This document shows, one piece after another, positions 7,712 to 11,492 of a stretch of 11,492 nt of DNA. How positions within the stretch are numbered: the stretch's first letter is position 1; the number at the start of each line of letters is the position of its first letter. The position numbers and the translations under genes were made by a program. Source of the DNA: Funneliformis mosseae (taxonomy: Eukaryota; Glomeromycota; Glomeromycetes; Glomerales; Glomeraceae); NCBI GenBank assembly GCA_910592005.1, contig CAJVPP010003493.1, positions 1-11,492 on the forward strand, read 5' to 3'. The notes beneath the pieces are model-generated. The model saw only the letters and a list, made by a program, of their open reading frames with translations. It did not search any database and had not been told where the DNA came from.

Positions 7712-8855
7712 TTTTTTTGATCAATATCCTTTTGCCCTAGCTTTTTTCTTTGAGAAAGATTCATATTTCGCATTTACCCTATTTACTAACATTTTAACTA
7801 CTATACCCAAGACATTTTTCATGCCATTATGTAATATTTTTTATTCTTCAGAATTTTTGACCAAGGCCTTTTTGTTGAATTTGATAGCAAGCAGAAGCTT
7901 ACTTGCCTGAAAAATTTCATCAGACTATGAAGTAGAAAATGCCAATTCTTGACGATGGTCATGATATTATACAGATAATCAAAATCATTATCCTCACGTT
8001 TTATTTGTTCCTCCTATTTGTTTTGTAAGAGCTCTCGAGCTGTTTTATATTTTAGACATAACCTTCGAGAATATTATGCTGAACCTTATTCTTAATGACA
8101 TAAATAAGGTTTTCTGATTCTTAAAAAGCAGGTATAATATTAGTTCATACTTGAAAAATATGAATAAAAAATTTTAAGAAAAAACTCATATACTGTTATT
8201 GTATAATCGACCTGATCAGAACTCTCTTCTCTAATTATTTCGAATTCAGGCTCTCATGCTAAATTTCTTACTTATTTCATCTTTTGCAATATGGAGGGCT
8301 GTATGTAATATGATCAAAATGTATTCATTGCACATAGACTCTAAGCTATTCACAACTAAAGACTCATAATGCTTCATCCTAAATAAAATATTTTTTATAC
8401 AATGTCCTAAGTACTTGTTAGAATCTTGAATCTTAGGAGGTTGTAGTGAAAAGAGTGGGATGGTGTCTGTACTATTAGATTTAATGTCATATTTTGCCAG
8501 AACTTCTTTCAAACTGCAGTATATTGAAAAGGCCCTAACTTTTTATCCTTACACTTCTTAGCGAACTTCACAAGTCTTATAGCAGGTTCTTTTGCTAAAC
8601 TATCTTACATATATTTTTCTTTGATTATGTCAAAGAAGTCCCTACTATTAAGCTCTTCCTTTTCTAAAATTTTAATAGCCATTTTATTAAGCCCTAAGTT
8701 CTGCTCTTGCAAATATTCTATAAGCTTGGCTATATCATATTTTTTAATTTTATCTACTAGCAAAACTGTTTTATTGTTACTAAAGGTAATAGTGAAAGTT
8801 AAAGTATAAGGTATATTAGTTTCAGATATAGCATTACATTTTTATAGGAATATTA
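7712..8855 (-). pseudogene. SAM-domain plus PD-(D/E)XK-like multicopy-family pseudogene
   Basis: The N-terminal part (about 8770-8575) reads VDKIKKYDIAKLIEYLQEQN, then KMAIKILEKEELNSRDFFDI, then AIRLVKFAKK, a sterile-alpha-motif-like helical domain. A stop (YM*DSL) sits where Gln is expected. After a frameshift near 8512 the frame reads KEVLAKYDIKSNSTDTIPLF, then YILIILHTALHIAKDEISKK. Next comes EFEIIREESSDQVDYTI (about 8245-8200), whose Asp would be the first catalytic residue of a PD-(D/E)XK nuclease fold. The expected E-x-K is IYVIKNKVQ (about 8105-8085), with Lys in place of Glu at 8093-8091. About 70 extra bases separate the two motifs. The C-terminal part reads DFDYLYNIM, NWHFLL, FNKKALVKNSEE, VLGIVV and ends near KKKARAKGY. 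This family is abundant in Rhizophagus and may be related to Crinkler/REase-type proteins; its function is unproven. Confidence 0.72.
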
Positions 8856-8950
8856 GGCTTATACAAAAATAGTGTTACGTTCTGAAGTAAGATAAAATTT
8901 TATTTCTATTTGAGAGCCTCCAATCTGATTATTAGCAAGAGTATGCAATA

Positions 8951-8980
8951 AATATACTAAATTATACTAAATTATACTGA
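8951..8980. repeat. Three-copy 10-bp tandem repeat
   Basis: AATATACTAA, ATTATACTAA and ATTATACTGA follow each other directly. This is a small simple repeat upstream of the SAM-domain pseudogene, with no known role. Confidence 0.8.
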
Positions 8981-9087
8981 GTGGCCTACCAATATGATAA
9001 TATTCTAAAGTAATCAGCTAAAGACACTTAGGTAAGGTAGTAAATATGCAGAAATAAGAGCTAAAAGACAAAAACAAGCAAGTTTAT

Positions 9088-9152
9088 GATGATCCACTCA
9101 AGCAAAATTATATATAAGAAAAAAAAGAAAAATTTTACTTGAGTGAATCATC
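9088..9152. repeat. 22-bp-arm inverted repeat (hairpin)
   Basis: The arms 9088-9109 and 9131-9152 are complementary at 20 of 22 positions, around a 21-base purine-rich spacer. The arm motif is GATGATCCACTCAAG, opposite CTTGAGTGAATCATC. Both mismatches are G/A transitions. It could be a folded RNA element, a very short foldback transposon or a decayed palindrome. No duplication was recognised at its edges. Confidence 0.8.
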
Positions 9153-9404
9153 GCTGATAGGCAGAAAAGAGATTAAAAAGGCAGAAAGATTTATGAGAAT
9201 ACATGAAAAAAGGTATGAAAGTAATATAGCCTGAACTAATTTGATACTTTGTGCTTCATCCTTAGCAATTAAAAGGGTCACAAAAGGTAGGATTGTAAGA
9301 ATAGCACAATGCCAGCATTTCGCATATACTTCACCAGTAATTAAAAGGTGAGTAAATAGATTGTAACACATCTTTAGTAAATAGATGGATTGCAAATTTA
9401 GCAC
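9135..9404 (-). CDS. Doubtful 89-residue hydrophobic ORF
   Basis: This is an uninterrupted minus-strand reading from ATG to TAA in a region where other frames are full of stops. It holds two hydrophobic stretches, CAILTILPFVTLLI and LVQAILLSYLFSCILINL, separated by a charged turn (AKDEAQSIK). A two-pass membrane peptide is conceivable. Its C-terminal codons (SDDSLK) lie in the right arm of the 9088-9152 inverted repeat. No homology is recognised, and no promoter, intron or neighbour supports expression. It may simply be a stop-poor frame of a repeat. Confidence 0.2.
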   Translation of the reverse strand: MLNLQSIYLLKMCYNLFTHLLITGEVYAKCWHCAILTILPFVTLLIAKDEAQSIKLVQAILLSYLFSCILINLSAFLISFLPISDDSLK

Positions 9405-9780
9405 TTTGCATGTGTCTCATCTGACAATCAAGAAATAGCAATTTTAAAAAGGAAAATATATAGGCTGATCAATATAATGCAAATTATACCTCTGATTTTC
9501 TAACCAACTGATCACTAAACTAGGTCCTCAAAAGTTACTTAAAAGTTACTTGAAAGTGATGAAAAAGTGCCTAAAATTAACAAGAAACTAAAACACGTGA
9601 TTAACGCAATAAAACATAGTAAATTTCTTAGCATCATTAGAAAGCTTTTAATATTCTCATTTAATTGAGCTTAAAATCACATAAATCTAATTGTAAATTT
9701 ACTGTACTACCTAATCACAATATGATTTTTAGCAATAAATGTTAGCCTAGTATCTTGGTCACAAAAGACCACAGAGTAAT
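9405..9780. other. Gene-free stretch with a short direct repeat
   Basis: No coding potential is recognised. AAAAGTTACTT occurs twice in tandem around 9530-9551, followed by the related GAAAGTGAT. A CACGTG hexamer occurs at 9594-9599. Confidence 0.5.
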
Positions 9781-9819
9781 GAAAATAAGCGAATAGTTAG
9801 AAGAAAATAAAAAGAGGAT

Positions 9820-9905
9820 AGAACAATAAAATCAAGTAAATATCTACAAAGTAATAAAAAAGCTATAGAGCAATGAAATCAAGTGGATAGTAATAAAGTA
9901 ATAGT
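9820..9905. repeat. Two degenerate direct-repeat copies, 47-bp period
   Basis: AGAACAATAAAATCAAGTAA at 9820 and AGAGCAATGAAATCAAGTGG at 9867 begin two copies of a unit that continues into AAAGTAATA. Four of the base differences are A/G transitions. The second copy keeps the G's, which suggests both come from a less AT-rich ancestor. Confidence 0.6.
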
Positions 9906-9986
9906 AACACTAAAAATAATAACTAGGTAACATTATACTCATAGTTAGATAACATTATATTTATAATTAGATAATATTATAGTGAA

Positions 9987-10020
9987 ACTGGATAATACTC
10001 TTATAAGAGTGTTATCCAGT
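9987..10020. repeat. 34-bp near-perfect palindrome without spacer
   Basis: ACTGGATAATACTCTTA followed by TAAGAGTGTTATCCAGT is self-complementary except for one pair (A/G). It is preceded by degenerate copies of (A/G)GATAA(C/T)ATTATA at about 9925-9985. It marks the change from moderately AT-rich sequence on the left to extremely AT-rich sequence on the right, so it could be an element end or an arm of a decayed larger palindrome. Confidence 0.85.
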
Positions 10021-10950
10021 ACATACAGTATATTTAATATATTACAAATTAATATTTTAATTATTCTTTTTTTATTTAAATAAATTTTTAATTATTTCAA
10101 TTAAATGATTTTTTTATTCTTTAATTAGAATAAATTAAACTAAAATTTTCAGTTCAATTCAGATTTTTTTAGTTCAGATTATCTAAAAAATTCTGAACTA
10201 ATTTAAATTATTAGATTAATTTTTATTTAATTTAAAGTGAATTGAATTTAATCTAAATGAAAAATTCAGTTTAATTTAAATCATTCAGAATCAAATGTTT
10301 TTTTAAACTTTATTAATCAATTAATATAATTACTTTAAAATTTCATTTTAAATAAAGTTTTAAATAGTCAGATTTGTTTAAGTTATCTAGTTAATTTAAT
10401 CTGATAAGTTTTTCAGAATAATTTAAATAAATTGAATAATCTAAAAGATTTTATTTAATATAAGAATGATAATAAATCATTTTTCTTGAACAATAACTTA
10501 TTAAATAATGATGAATTATTTTTATTTAATAATAAAAATATTCTAATTAAATAATAATAAATTATTACTAGAGTAATAATGAATTATTCTAATTAAATGA
10601 GGATGAATTATATTAATTGAATAAGAACTAAAGATAGGTATTACAATTAAAAAAAAGTGTAATTAAGTTATAATTTGTGATATAATTAAATTAAATTTAC
10701 TTATAGTATAATTAAGTTGTAACTTAATTAAAATTTGAAAGTAATTATGAGAAACATCTTTAATAAATATGAATTATTCTTTTAAAATAATAATGAATTA
10801 GATTAGCAGATTAATTGAATCAAATCAAATTGAAAAATTAAAATAATATCAAATCATAAATTTATAATCCAATTTGAATATTTTGGATTAATCTAATGAA
10901 TCATTTAAATTGATCTGTATTTATTTAAAGCTTTAATTCCAAAATGAAGT
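10021..10950. repeat. Extremely AT-rich, probably decayed array-type element
   Basis: No coding is seen. The stretch contains many short palindromes, for example TTAGTTCAGA...TCTGAACTAA (10169-10178 and 10192-10201) and TAATTAAGTTGTAACTTAATTA (10709-10730). Motifs such as ATTCAGATT (10158-10166) recall the subterminal motifs of element A. AAGAATGATAATAAATCATT followed by TTTCTTGAACAATAA (10462-10496) resembles the reverse complement of the element B array unit. Variants of AATAATGAATTATTCTAATTAAAT recur near 10500-10610. No convincing terminal repeats or duplication were found, so the identification as an element is tentative. Confidence 0.4.
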
Positions 10951-10953
10951 TCA

Positions 10954-11085
10954 TTAATAAAAAGAAGAAAATCTAAAATTTTTATTAATTCTAGTTTTTA
11001 AGCTAATTTTAAGCACATGACCATGATCAGTCAAGTGGATTAATAAAAAACTTTTATCAAAATTAGATTTCCTTCTTTTCTATTG
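10954..11085. repeat. Imperfect inverted repeat with about 77-base loop
   Basis: TTAATAAAAAGAAGAAAATC and its continuation (10954-10981) pairs with the reverse complement of 11059-11085, CAATAGAAAAGAAGGAAATC and its continuation, with several mismatches. The loop includes ACCATGATCAGTCAAGTG. It could be a foldback MITE or a transcribed hairpin. No target duplication was identified. Confidence 0.55.
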
Positions 11086-11492
11086 ACTAGTTCACATATA
11101 TATTTAATTATTTTAGGATAACTTTAAGGATGTATTATTAAGGTTACTAAAAAATGTATCTTTTAAAAAAATCTTTTTAATATTTATATGAACTTTATTT
11201 AAGAGTTCTTTATCAATATTTAATAGTTATTTAAAAATTTGAAAGGAATATTAAAACAAATTCTATTAGTAACAATTGGTTAATGCTTTATAAAAAATCA
11301 TTCAGTTTACTCTTTTATATAAAATCAATTTTTCAATTAGGGCACTGTCAGATATTACCTAATATTATGTTAATATAAGCATCTACCCCCCTCCCTCAGG
11401 TAAGATATGTTGCGAAATCACGTGATATGATTTTATATATCTGATAGAGACTCATAAAGTTTTTTTCGATCTGAGTTAAAAATTTCGCTTGA
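11086..11492. other. Gene-free right edge with GC-rich patch and CACGTG
   Basis: It is mostly AT-rich. A pyrimidine-rich patch, CTACCCCCCTCCCTCAG, sits at about 11383-11399 and runs into GGTAAGAT, so CAG|GTAAGA matches a spliceosomal donor consensus. About 20 bases on is GCGAAATCACGTGAT (11412-11426), which contains the palindrome ATCACGTGAT. These could belong to the edge of a gene or repeat that continues to the right, but no reading frame supports a gene within the window. Confidence 0.35.

Noticed and set aside
8621..8809. 62-codon plus-strand hydrophobic open frame
   Set aside because: It is antisense to the SAM-like domain (KKYDIAKLIEYL...) of the minus-strand pseudogene.
10021..10950. 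Mitochondrial origin of the AT-rich segment
   Set aside because: No mitochondrial genes or tRNA-like folds are seen, and the flanks are continuous with nuclear-type repeats. Decayed repeat DNA is the simpler explanation.
11338..11360. TAGGGCACTGTCAGATATT as the left terminus of another hAT element
   Set aside because: No matching inverted end or 8-base duplication is visible in the window. The partner could lie to the right, but nothing supports it here.

Overview
The window looks like AT-rich nuclear DNA of a fungus, most likely a Glomeromycotina (arbuscular mycorrhizal, Rhizophagus-like) genome. This is inferred from three decayed protein families that I recognise as heavily multiplied in those fungi, and from the very AT-rich, CpG-poor background. 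No database was searched. I see no intact protein-coding gene of known family, no rRNA, no tRNA and no CRISPR. The window is a repeat 'graveyard' with unusually readable insertion histories.

Layout, left to right. Positions 1-1088 (minus strand) hold a decayed pogo/Tigger-type (CENP-B-like) DDE transposase that runs off the left edge. About 1247-1417 holds a small Cys/His-rich coding remnant. From 1600 to 4802 (minus strand) lies one long pseudogene of a coiled-coil plus zinc-ribbon-like multicopy family. It is split by hAT-type element A (2928-3727), and its 5' end is cut by hAT-type element B (4803-6303). Both elements have hAT-style TAG...CTA termini and 8-bp target duplications (one exact, one 7/8). 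Both carry a core of tandem palindromic repeats, but the core sequences are unrelated. Positions 6455-6598 encode a small C-x2-C...C-x2-H peptide, and 6878-7350 holds a plus-strand coding remnant. A 172-bp pogo-like MITE with TA duplications lies at 7538-7709. It sits exactly at what looks like the ancestral stop codon of a SAM-domain plus PD-(D/E)XK-like pseudogene (7712-8855, minus strand).

Right of about 8860 there is little recognisable coding. The stretch holds a 22-bp-arm hairpin (9088-9152), an uninterrupted hydrophobic 89-codon ORF of doubtful reality (9135-9404), degenerate direct repeats (9820-9905), a 34-bp near-perfect palindrome (9987-10020), an extremely AT-rich stretch (10021-10950) that looks like a decayed array element, another long inverted repeat (10954-11085), and a small GC-rich patch near 11385.

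The genes do not form a working pathway. The common threads are mobile DNA and decay. Most premature stops in the recognisable families are explained by C-to-T or G-to-A changes (Trp, Gln and Arg codons to stops), and the CpG sites of the element B array occur as CG, TG and CA variants. This is the pattern expected from deamination of methylated cytosine or a similar process.
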